Source: an uncultured bacterium (GTDB lineage Bacteria > Verrucomicrobiota > Kiritimatiellia > RFP12 > UBA1067). Taken from it: 8,296 bases of DNA. The notes beneath the pieces were generated by a model, which had not been told where the DNA came from, did not search any database, and saw only the letters and a program-made list of their open reading frames with translations. Positions 1 to 5,805 of this stretch are shown here, piece by piece. Both the position numbers and the translations under genes were made by a program. Positions within the stretch are counted from its first letter, which is position 1, and each line of letters begins with the position of its first letter. Location: NCBI GenBank assembly GCA_900547945.1, contig URIT01000136.1, forward strand, positions 1 to 8,296. Reading direction: 5' to 3'.

Positions 1-2346
1 CCGCCCGCGCGCACGCCCGCCGGCACCGTCCGCGACGACCCGAAGGAATGGGGCCTCGTCGTCGTGGGCGGCGGCTTCGCGGGGTGCTGCACGGCGCTCG
101 CCGCTGCGCGCGAGGGCGTGCCGACCCTCCTGCTGCAGGACCGCGAGGTGCTGGGCGGCTGCAATTCGAGCGAGGTGCGCGTGGGCCTCGGCGGACGCAT
201 CCACGCCGGGCCCTACCCGAAGCTCGGCGAGGTCGTCGCCGAGATCCAGCCGCTCTTCGGCGGGGGGCGTCCGCTCGACAAGCGCTTCTACGAGGACGAC
301 CGCAAGGACACGGCCTTCCTCATCCCCACGCTCTGGCGCGGCGTCGCCGGCGTCGCCCCCGCGCGCCGCTACCGCCAGCACGTCTTCGCCGTCGAGATGG
401 ACCCCGTGCAGACGAACCGCATCGCCGCCGTCCTCGCCCGCGACACGCGCTCGGGCGCGGTGACGCGCGTCAGGGCGCGCCTCTTCTGCGACGCGACGGG
501 CGACGCCATCGTCTCGCGCCTCGCCGGCTGCGAGACGATGTACGGGCGCGAGGCGCGGGCGCGCTTCAACGAGATCAGCGCCCCCGTCGCCGCCGACCGC
601 CGCGTGATGGGCATGAGCGTGCAGTGGCTGACCGAATGGCGGAAGGAGAAGGCGCCGTTCCCGGACATCTCGGAATGGACGCTGCCGATCGACGAGACGA
701 CGGGCTACTACCAGACGTCCGGCTCGTGGGAACAGGAGTCCGGCTTCTATCATGACATGGCGGACGAGACGGAACGCATCCGCGACTACGCGCTTCTCGC
801 GATCTTCTCGAACTGGCACTGGCTCAAGAACCGTTCCGCCCGCCGCGCGAACTACGCCAACGTCGCGTTCTCGTGGATCTCCCCCATCGGCGGCAAGCGC
901 GAGAGCCACCGCACCGTGGGCGCGTACGTCCTCAACCAGAACGATCTCGAAAACCACGTCGCCCACCCAGACGGCACGGCGGCGGTCACGTGGGACATCG
1001 ACCTCCATTTCCCCGACCCGGAGAACGCGCGGAAGTTCAAGGAGCCGTTCCGCAGCGCGGCCTACCATCGCGGCTTCGGCGCGGACTACCCGGTGCCCTA
1101 CCGCTGCCTCTACGCGCGCGACTGCCGGAACCTCTTCCTCGCCGGGCGCGACATCAGCTGCTCGCACGTCGCGTTCGCCGCCGTGCGCGTCCAGCGGACG
1201 CTCGGGATGCTGGGCGAGGTCGTGGGCCTCGCGGCGGGCATCTGCCACCGCCGCGCGTGCCTGCCGGCGGACGTCTCCGCGACGGGGCTCGACGAGCTGA
1301 AGGCCGCGATGGCGCGCGGCGTCACGCCGCTCCCGCAGTTCCACGGCTACCACAACGGCATGGGCGAGAAGTACGACTTCAACCGGCGCGGCTGGGCGCA
1401 CGTCTATCCCCAGGGGCGCACGAACAACCTGCCGGACGCCCTCGCGGCGGACATCCGGGGGCTCGGCTTCGTCCACCGGAACGAACACCCCGCGCTCGCG
1501 GACCGCCGCCGCCGCCTCGTCCTCGTGGACGAATCGCGCGCGCGCCTCCACTCCTACGATTCAGCCGACCCGTCCGCCGGCTTCGCCGTCCCGATCCGCA
1601 AGCCCGGCTGGGACCTGAAGGCCGTGGGCGGCACGCGCTACCGCACCGTCTGCCGGGGCGGCTTCCAGATCACGGACCTCGCGGCGCGGAAGGTCGTGGA
1701 CACCTTCGACTTCCCGATCTTCCACTCCGCCGAACCGACCGCCTGCTGCGACCTCCCGGACGGCGGGTTCGTGTTCTCGGTCAACCCCGTCGGCCCCGAC
1801 AAGGGGAAGGCCATCCACTTCTGCGTCTTCTCGCCGGACCGCACGATGACCCGCATCATCCGCCTGCGCGGGTTCGTGAACGCGCGCTCCTTTGCGCCCG
1901 GACGGGACGGCGAATGGCTCGTCGCGCACGAACACGGCTTCGCGCGCGTGCGCTTCCCGGACGAGGGACGGGACGTCGCGGCGGTCCTCGTGAAGGACTA
2001 CCCGCAGCCGGCCGGCCGCAACTCCTTCGACGTGCGCCCCGCCGCGAACGGGGCGGGCTTCTGGACGACGACGGGCTACGGCGCGGAGCTGCTGCGCGTC
2101 GCGGCGGACGGGACGGTCGTCCGGCGCATCCGCGCCGAACAGGGCGGGAAGGCGAACGTCTTCTACGCCCAGCTCACGGAGCGCGCGGACGGCAACGTCT
2201 ATGTGGCGAACTGGACGGGGCACGGGGCGCAGGACTCGTATCGCGGCTGGCAGGTCGTCGAGTTCGCGCCGTCCGGCGAGGTCGTCTGGCGGCTTGATTC
2301 GCCGGAGCGGTATGGATCCATCTCGGGCGTCCTGGAAATCGAGTGA
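1..2346 (+). CDS. FAD-dependent oxidoreductase (FAD_oxidored type) with C-terminal beta-propeller-like domain, 5' partial
   Basis: The frame is open from base 1, so the true start lies upstream of the window; 781 codons are visible (numbered here from base 1). A Rossmann dinucleotide fold begins at residues 19-28 with GGGFAG (GxGxxG pattern), followed by an acidic residue (D47) at the end of the second strand and GGCNSSE at 53-59, as in the FAD_oxidored family (PF12831). Residues about 375-412 carry the family's C-terminal FAD-binding stretch, NLFLAGRDIS followed by HVAFAAVRVQRT. After a linker near residues 440-485 the protein changes character. From about 488 to the end it has repeated short hydrophobic strands and turn motifs (LVLVDESRARLHSYD, then near the end VYVANWTGHG and WQVVEFAPSGEVVWRL), which read as a beta-propeller of NHL/YVTN style. 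The substrate is unknown. The next gene starts 11 bases downstream, so co-transcription is likely. FAD binding is well supported; the propeller assignment and a sugar-oxidising role are inference. Confidence 0.85.
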   Translation, partial: PPARTPAGTVRDDPKEWGLVVVGGGFAGCCTALAAAREGVPTLLLQDREVLGGCNSSEVRVGLGGRIHAGPYPKLGEVVAEIQPLFGGGRPLDKRFYEDDRKDTAFLIPTLWRGVAGVAPARRYRQHVFAVEMDPVQTNRIAAVLARDTRSGAVTRVRARLFCDATGDAIVSRLAGCETMYGREARARFNEISAPVAADRRVMGMSVQWLTEWRKEKAPFPDISEWTLPIDETTGYYQTSGSWEQESGFYHDMADETERIRDYALLAIFSNWHWLKNRSARRANYANVAFSWISPIGGKRESHRTVGAYVLNQNDLENHVAHPDGTAAVTWDIDLHFPDPENARKFKEPFRSAAYHRGFGADYPVPYRCLYARDCRNLFLAGRDISCSHVAFAAVRVQRTLGMLGEVVGLAAGICHRRACLPADVSATGLDELKAAMARGVTPLPQFHGYHNGMGEKYDFNRRGWAHVYPQGRTNNLPDALAADIRGLGFVHRNEHPALADRRRRLVLVDESRARLHSYDSADPSAGFAVPIRKPGWDLKAVGGTRYRTVCRGGFQITDLAARKVVDTFDFPIFHSAEPTACCDLPDGGFVFSVNPVGPDKGKAIHFCVFSPDRTMTRIIRLRGFVNARSFAPGRDGEWLVAHEHGFARVRFPDEGRDVAAVLVKDYPQPAGRNSFDVRPAANGAGFWTTTGYGAELLRVAADGTVVRRIRAEQGGKANVFYAQLTERADGNVYVANWTGHGAQDSYRGWQVVEFAPSGEVVWRLDSPERYGSISGVLEIE

Positions 2347-2350
2347 GGGA
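2345..2350 (+). promoter_or_regulatory. Ribosome binding site deciding the ATG start at 2358
   Basis: GAGGGA lies 7 bases before the ATG at 2358. It overlaps the stop codon of the oxidoreductase gene. A GTG at 2343 that overlaps that stop (GTGA) could also open the frame, but the ATG has the better-spaced site and gives a cleaner signal peptide. Confidence 0.6.
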
Positions 2351-2357
2351 ACGAGGC

Positions 2358-3206
2358 ATGAAGAACATGATGCGGCGGGCCGTTCTGGCCCTGGGCGTCT
2401 GCGTGGCGGGCGCGGCGGCGGGAGAGGCGACGAATCTCGTCGGGCAGGTGCGCGACTGGGTGGCCGTGAGCGCCTTCGCGGACGTGGAGAGCGCCTACTG
2501 GGCGCGCGGCAAGATCGTGGACGCGCGGCCCTACTCGGCCCAGTTCGCGGACGTCGACCTCAAGCTCGGCGCGTTCGGGCGCGTGGGCGCGCAGGCGTGG
2601 AGCGTCAGCTCGCTTTCGACGGGCGGGCAGTCCGCCCGGCGCCGGAACGCCTACAACGAGGTGGACTGGAACCTCCACTATGAATACGAGTGGGCGTTCG
2701 CGGAGGACTGGTCGCTCTGGAACCGCGTGGCGCGGCAGTGGGTCACGTTGCCGGGCTACTTCCCGGACTGCAAGACGACGCTCGAATGGCACGTCGCCCA
2801 GGCGCTCCGCAACCCCTACCTGACGCCCTACTACCTGCTGCGCCACGCCACGGCGCCCGAACGGTGGAACTACTGGGAGATCGGGGCCTACCGCACGTTC
2901 GCCCTCACGAAGGACCTGTCGCTCACGGCCAAGCTCTTCGGCGACTGCGGCGACGCGGACCACTTCCGCTCGCAGTACGGTCCGCGCGTCGGCCGCCCGA
3001 ACGCGCGCTACCACGGCGGCCTGATGGCGCTGAACCTCGTCCTGCGCCTCGACTACGCGCTCACGGAGAACTGGAGCCTCTTCACCTACGTGCAGCAGTT
3101 CGACATTGTGGACGCCGACGCCCGCGAGGCCGTCAAGGCGTCTCCGGCCCCCGAGGCGAAGCGCGACCTCACGCTCTTCGGCGTGGGCATGGCGCTCGCG
3201 TTCTGA
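2358..3206 (+). CDS. Putative outer-membrane beta-barrel protein, family not recognised
   Basis: The product is 282 residues from the ATG at 2358. The N-terminus is a standard Sec signal peptide: basic MKNMMRR, a hydrophobic core from A8 to A17, and likely cleavage after A21 in an Ala-rich stretch. The mature part is rich in Trp, Tyr and Phe arranged in alternating strands, for example WNLHYEYEWAFAEDWSLWNR, LSLTAKLFGDCGD, LMALNLVLRLDYAL and WSLFTYVQQFDI. It ends in FGVGMALAF: a C-terminal Phe with alternating hydrophobics, as in the beta-signal read by the BAM machinery. These features support a small outer-membrane barrel, perhaps a pore or a surface structural protein. I recognise no named family. 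It lies between an FAD oxidoreductase and a hydrolase with spacers of 11 and 39 bases, which suggests a job in uptake or in anchoring a carbohydrate-processing system. Function is inference. Confidence 0.75.
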   Translation: MKNMMRRAVLALGVCVAGAAAGEATNLVGQVRDWVAVSAFADVESAYWARGKIVDARPYSAQFADVDLKLGAFGRVGAQAWSVSSLSTGGQSARRRNAYNEVDWNLHYEYEWAFAEDWSLWNRVARQWVTLPGYFPDCKTTLEWHVAQALRNPYLTPYYLLRHATAPERWNYWEIGAYRTFALTKDLSLTAKLFGDCGDADHFRSQYGPRVGRPNARYHGGLMALNLVLRLDYALTENWSLFTYVQQFDIVDADAREAVKASPAPEAKRDLTLFGVGMALAF

Positions 3207-3233
3207 AGGGCGGGCCGGCATCAACCGACACAT

Positions 3234-3238
3234 GGAGG
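3234..3238 (+). promoter_or_regulatory. Ribosome binding site of the GH-D-like gene
   Basis: A perfect GGAGG lies 7 bases before the first of three consecutive in-frame ATG codons (3246, 3249, 3252), supporting initiation at 3246. Confidence 0.7.
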
Positions 3239-3245
3239 ACAGACG

Positions 3246-4910
3246 ATGATGATGCAAGGACAGGCCGGCCGGACGACCCGGCGGGCGTTTCTGGGCGGAT
3301 GCGCCGGTTTCGGCGGCCTTGCCGCGCTGGGCGGGTGCGCGGGGCTGCGTGCGGACCGCTGCGCCCCGTCCGCGCCGCCGAACTACTGGTGTACGTGGGC
3401 GACGCAGGCGCGCCTCGTCGACGCGAACGTGAAGAGCGGGGTGCTGGCGGTGCCGGGCGACCAGGGGCTTCCCGGCGTGCGGGACAACTTGACGGAGGCG
3501 GTGCTCTTCGGCAAGGACGGCTGGGCGCATACGCAGTATCCGTCCGTGCGCGGGAACCTGTACCTTGTCCTGGACGACGGCTGGGACGTGCCGTTCGGCT
3601 GCGCCCCCGGAAAGGACATCGGCGCCTTCGCCTCCTGCGTACTCGACGCGCGGCGGTTCCCATCCTTCACCGGCACGCCGGCCGCGCGTCTGCGCGCGCT
3701 GGACGCGCGCATTCGCGCCTGCGGCTGGCGCGGCACGGGCCTGTGGATCGCCTGCCAGGCCTTCGGGGAGAACGGGCGGAACAAGTTCCCGGAAGAACGG
3801 CTGCGCGAGGAGCTGAAGCGCAAGCTCGCGGCGAGCGCCGAGGCGGGCGTCGCCTACTGGAAGGTCGATTGGGGCGTGCGGGGCGGCGAGATCGCCTACC
3901 GCCGGATGATGAGCGAGCTGCGCGCCGCCTATGCGCCCGGCCTCCAGATCGAGCACTGCTGCCCGCCGGACGTTCCGCTCAACGGCGTCTCGTTCGGGAA
4001 GGGGACGTCCGTCTCCGGCACGGGCCGCCTCCTCGGCGACCCGGCGTTCGAGACGCGCCTGCGCGCGCGGACGGAGGACGTCCTCGCGTTCAGCGACGTC
4101 TTCCGCATCTACGACACGATCACGCCGATCAACAACGCGACCGACCTCGAACGCGCCGCCGTCTACGGACAGATGGCCGAGCGCGTCGGCTCGCGCGCGT
4201 TCATCAACGTGGAGGACAACGTCTACATCGCCGCGTGCCTCGGGCACACGGCGGGCGTGATGCGCTCGCCCTCCTGGCCGAAGCCCGACGTGGAGGATCC
4301 CGTCTACCGGCGCGACCGCGCGGCGGAGGTGACGCGGGCGGTGGCGTGGCAGCGCACGGCGCCGGCCTTCACGGCGCAGAGCGGGCTCAGGACGTTGACA
4401 TCCGAGGCCGTGCTGACGGACCGTTGGCTGTTCGCGCCCGGCTGCACGTGGTGGACGCCGGTCTTCGGGCGCACGATCGAGCAGCGCGCGCCGGCCGTCG
4501 TGGCGCGCGGCCTGCCCCTGCCGGCCGTCGCGCCGCAGGGGGGCGACGTGCCCTTTGTCCTCGCTTCGCGCAATCCGAACGGCGCCCTGACGGTCGGCGC
4601 GCTGCCGCGCCTCTCGGTCGAGAAGGGCTTCCACACGCCGTTGGCCTCCGTTGCGCTCGACGCGGATCTGGCGCCGGACGTGCCGCTTGCCGTCTTCGGC
4701 ACGTTCGCGTCCGTGTCCGTGCGCATCCCGCCGTCGTGTCCGCGCCGCGTCTACGCCTGCGATCTGGCGGACGGCGGGACGGGGCGGGAGATCACGCACG
4801 CCTGCCGCTTTGACGGGGGCCGCCTCGTCATCGACGGCGAGGCGCTCCGCCTGCCGCCGCGCGCGGCGGGCGACCGGTCGCTCCCCGGCGTCCGGCTGCG
4901 CCTCGGCTAG
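3246..4910 (+). CDS. Tat-exported putative lipoprotein, glycoside hydrolase of clan GH-D (GH27/GH36-like)
   Basis: The product is 554 residues. The N-terminus carries a twin-arginine motif, TTRRAFLGG (R12, R13), a hydrophobic stretch, and LGGC at 28-31 that fits a lipobox. It is therefore probably folded in the cytoplasm, exported by Tat and lipid-anchored at C31. The catalytic part looks like a (beta/alpha)8 barrel of clan GH-D. NYWCTWA sits near the first strand, LVLDDGW follows with the hallmark DDGW at 110-113, and YWKVDWG at 204-210 places D208 as the likely nucleophile. IEHCCP at 235-240 matches the position of the Glu/Cys substrate-binding loop, and FSDVFRIYD at 282-290 makes D284 (less likely D290) the acid/base candidate. 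A strand-rich C-terminal domain of about 130 residues follows. Clan GH-D members include alpha-galactosidases, but sugar specificity cannot be read here. It is last in the apparent three-gene operon. Fold confidence is good; activity is inferred. Confidence 0.8.
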   Translation: MMMQGQAGRTTRRAFLGGCAGFGGLAALGGCAGLRADRCAPSAPPNYWCTWATQARLVDANVKSGVLAVPGDQGLPGVRDNLTEAVLFGKDGWAHTQYPSVRGNLYLVLDDGWDVPFGCAPGKDIGAFASCVLDARRFPSFTGTPAARLRALDARIRACGWRGTGLWIACQAFGENGRNKFPEERLREELKRKLAASAEAGVAYWKVDWGVRGGEIAYRRMMSELRAAYAPGLQIEHCCPPDVPLNGVSFGKGTSVSGTGRLLGDPAFETRLRARTEDVLAFSDVFRIYDTITPINNATDLERAAVYGQMAERVGSRAFINVEDNVYIAACLGHTAGVMRSPSWPKPDVEDPVYRRDRAAEVTRAVAWQRTAPAFTAQSGLRTLTSEAVLTDRWLFAPGCTWWTPVFGRTIEQRAPAVVARGLPLPAVAPQGGDVPFVLASRNPNGALTVGALPRLSVEKGFHTPLASVALDADLAPDVPLAVFGTFASVSVRIPPSCPRRVYACDLADGGTGREITHACRFDGGRLVIDGEALRLPPRAAGDRSLPGVRLRLG

Positions 4911-4937
4911 GAGCGCAGGAGGGGAAACGCCGACGAG

Positions 4938-4959
4938 GGCATGGTGCTTGCGTTCTGAT
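4938..4959 (+). other. Short near-copy of the barrel gene's terminal codons (possible gene remnant)
   Basis: In the spacer after the hydrolase gene, 21 bases from 4938 to 4958 plus the final A read GMVLAF then stop. They match the end of the barrel gene at 3186-3206 (GMALAF then stop) with two C-to-T differences. Upstream in this frame a stop occurs at 4908-4910 and nothing else resembles the barrel. This may be the last scrap of a deleted barrel paralogue, or chance similarity in a GC-rich region. Confidence 0.3.
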
Positions 4960-4964
4960 GGAGT

Positions 4965-5261
4965 CTACAGTGAACGGAGGGAGCGGATCGGGAAATGGCC
5001 GTGGCGTACGGAGATGACCTCGGGCTGCTTGCGCTTGACCCTGTAGATGATACGATAGTCGCCGCAAATGACTTCACGGATGTCCCTGCGCCCGAACTCG
5101 GGTACGACGCGCCCGGAAAGTGGAAATCCCTCAAGCCGTTCGACGGCGGCGAAAACCGCATCTTCCCACCGCCAGGCCGTCTCCCAGTCGCAACTTTCTG
5201 CTGCGATGTACTCGACACAGGCGTGTCTGCGCCTGTCGCCGCGTGGAGACCAGGTGATCAT
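4965..5261 (-). CDS. ParE/RelE-family toxin of a type II toxin-antitoxin pair
   Basis: The product is 98 residues, normal for the RelE/ParE superfamily. Family landmarks appear in order: ITWSP at residues 2-6, VEYIAAES at 16-23 on helix 1, a second helix with VERLEGFP at 40-47, GRVVPEFG at 50-57, REV at 62-64, YRIIYRV at 69-75, and a last strand VISVRHGHF at 82-90. The GRxVPE and REx...YRIIY pattern is typical of ParE-like plasmid-stabilisation toxins. Members poison either gyrase or ribosome-bound mRNA, and which one applies here cannot be told from sequence alone. Its ATG overlaps the antitoxin's stop in an ATGA, so translation is probably coupled; no clear Shine-Dalgarno stands on its own. 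The gene is convergent with the hydrolase gene, with 54 bases between the two stops and no obvious terminator. Confidence 0.88.
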   Translation of the reverse strand: MITWSPRGDRRRHACVEYIAAESCDWETAWRWEDAVFAAVERLEGFPLSGRVVPEFGRRDIREVICGDYRIIYRVKRKQPEVISVRHGHFPIRSLRSL

Positions 5262-5614
5262 AGTCCGAGTTCTTTCCGCTTCTTGGCACGAAGGGCCCTC
5301 GCGCGGCGCTTGATGTCCTCGTGCGGGATTCCGAGGCCGGCGTCGAGTTCGGCTTCGGCCGCGGCGAGGTCTTCGCGAAGCTCACGGAGCTCGCAGAATT
5401 CGACGAAGGCATCCCAGTCCCGGACATTGGCGAGGAAGGTCGTGGGGCGGCCGTTCTGGGTCACGAACAGGATCTTGTTCGGTTCGCTCACACGCTTGAA
5501 GCATTCAGCGAGATGGTTGCGGCATTCCGAGAAGGAAATGACATTCTCGGACATGGAGGGAATGAGGCGATTGCGGCGGGAACGCTTGGCGGGACGGTCT
5601 TGAACGGCGGGCAT
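5258..5614 (-). CDS. Phd/YefM-family antitoxin
   Basis: The product is 118 residues from the ATG at 5614. The frame is open further upstream, but this start is chosen because AGGAGA stands 7 bases before it and a good promoter lies just beyond. Residues 21-65 form the Phd/YefM DNA-binding fold: VISFSECRNHLAECFKRV, then ILFVTQNGRPTTFLANV with the conserved NGRP at 54-57. Residues 67-118 are charged and helical (FCELRELREDLAAAEAELD, then GIPHEDIKRRARAL), the part expected to wrap and neutralise the toxin. A basic extension (KRSRRNR at 10-16) precedes the core; an internal ATG at 5554 (M21) would remove it but lacks a Shine-Dalgarno. First gene of the pair, it probably represses its own promoter, as known for this family. 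Confidence 0.87.
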   Translation of the reverse strand: MPAVQDRPAKRSRRNRLIPSMSENVISFSECRNHLAECFKRVSEPNKILFVTQNGRPTTFLANVRDWDAFVEFCELRELREDLAAAEAELDAGLGIPHEDIKRRARALRAKKRKELGL

Positions 5615-5621
5615 GGTATTG

Positions 5622-5627
5622 TCTCCT
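5622..5627 (-). promoter_or_regulatory. Shine-Dalgarno of the antitoxin
   Basis: Read on the minus strand this is AGGAGA (TAGGAGA with the preceding base), 7 bases before the ATG at 5614. It decides that start over longer open frames and over the internal ATG at 5554. Confidence 0.75.
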
Positions 5628-5647
5628 AAACTTGGCGGATGGCCGTT

Positions 5648-5676
5648 ATTGTACATGATGATGTCCAAGACGTCAA
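5648..5676 (-). promoter_or_regulatory. Sigma70-type promoter of the toxin-antitoxin pair
   Basis: On the minus strand TTGACG (5676-5671) is followed by exactly 17 bases and TACAAT (5653-5648), each box differing from consensus at one position. A transcript starting about 7 bases downstream would have a leader of under 30 bases before the antitoxin ATG. The surrounding bases are clearly less GC-rich than the genes on either side. Confidence 0.75.
5650..5655. promoter_or_regulatory. TGTACA palindrome over the -10 box, candidate antitoxin operator
   Basis: TGTACA overlaps the -10 box of the toxin-antitoxin promoter. The same core is the established operator element of the E. coli yefM-yoeB promoter, bound by YefM. 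The match of antitoxin family, core sequence and position makes autorepression here plausible, though a six-base palindrome alone can occur by chance. Confidence 0.5.
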
Positions 5677-5680
5677 TGTG

Positions 5681-5755
5681 GTGTCGATTCGGCATCGTCT
5701 TTGATCGGGCGACATTGGACAGCGGACCGCCGTTTATGGTATGATGCCGAAACAC
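5681..5755. repeat. Long-arm inverted repeat spanning the divergent promoter region
   Basis: TTCGGCATC at 5688-5696 is the exact reverse complement of GATGCCGAA at 5743-5751. The match continues outward: GTGT at 5681-5684 pairs with ACAC at 5752-5755 if a three-base bulge (CGA) is allowed in the left arm. The arms are 46 bases apart. The left arm lies just upstream of the toxin-antitoxin -35 box, and the right arm overlaps the candidate -10 of the rightward promoter. It could be a paired regulator site, a remnant of a small element's ends, or chance. Confidence 0.45.
5715..5745 (+). promoter_or_regulatory. Candidate promoter of the DUF4838 gene
   Basis: TTGGAC (5715-5720) and TATGAT (5740-5745) are separated by 19 bases, longer than ideal, but the -10 is extended by TGG immediately before it (TGnTATGAT). 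It would give a leader of about 55 bases before the ATG at 5806 and is divergent from the toxin-antitoxin promoter. Confidence 0.45.
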
Positions 5756-5796
5756 CGTACACGGGACGGTGGCTTATGTCGAGAACGAGTCAAGTT

Positions 5797-5800
5797 GGAG
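5797..5800 (+). promoter_or_regulatory. Shine-Dalgarno of the DUF4838 gene
   Basis: GGAG lies 5 bases before the ATG at 5806, which begins a clear signal peptide. The ATG at 5776 in the same frame lacks a convincing site and would bury the signal peptide behind 10 residues. Confidence 0.6.
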
Positions 5801-5805
5801 TGTCG

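Noticed and set aside
873..2297. Plus-strand alternative frame of 474 codons within the oxidoreductase gene
   Set aside because: Arg/Pro/Gly-rich shadow translation; the overlapping frame carries the FAD-binding motifs.
2199..4799. Very long minus-strand open frame of 866 codons opposite the barrel and hydrolase genes
   Set aside because: Its translation is Arg/Ala/Pro/Val-rich without domains or signal, and the plus-strand genes have clear motifs and ribosome sites. It is a by-product of high GC.
4918..4959. Tiny gene MVLAF preceded by GGAGGGG
   Set aside because: The Shine-Dalgarno-like run is about 16 bases from the ATG, too far, and five codons is not a credible gene; a remnant or chance match is more likely.
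4995..5603. Plus-strand open frames opposite the toxin-antitoxin pair
   Set aside because: The minus-strand products match known families with proper promoter, ribosome site and ATGA overlap; the plus-strand translations show nothing recognisable.
5615..5755. Longer antitoxin beginning as far upstream as 5755
   Set aside because: The extension would run through the promoter and lacks a ribosome site; AGGAGA before 5614 decides the start.
5701..5805. Longer N-terminus for the DUF4838 protein from TTG at 5701 or ATG at 5776
   Set aside because: 5701 lies upstream of the candidate -10, and 5776 lacks a good ribosome site; both would bury the signal peptide that begins at 5806.
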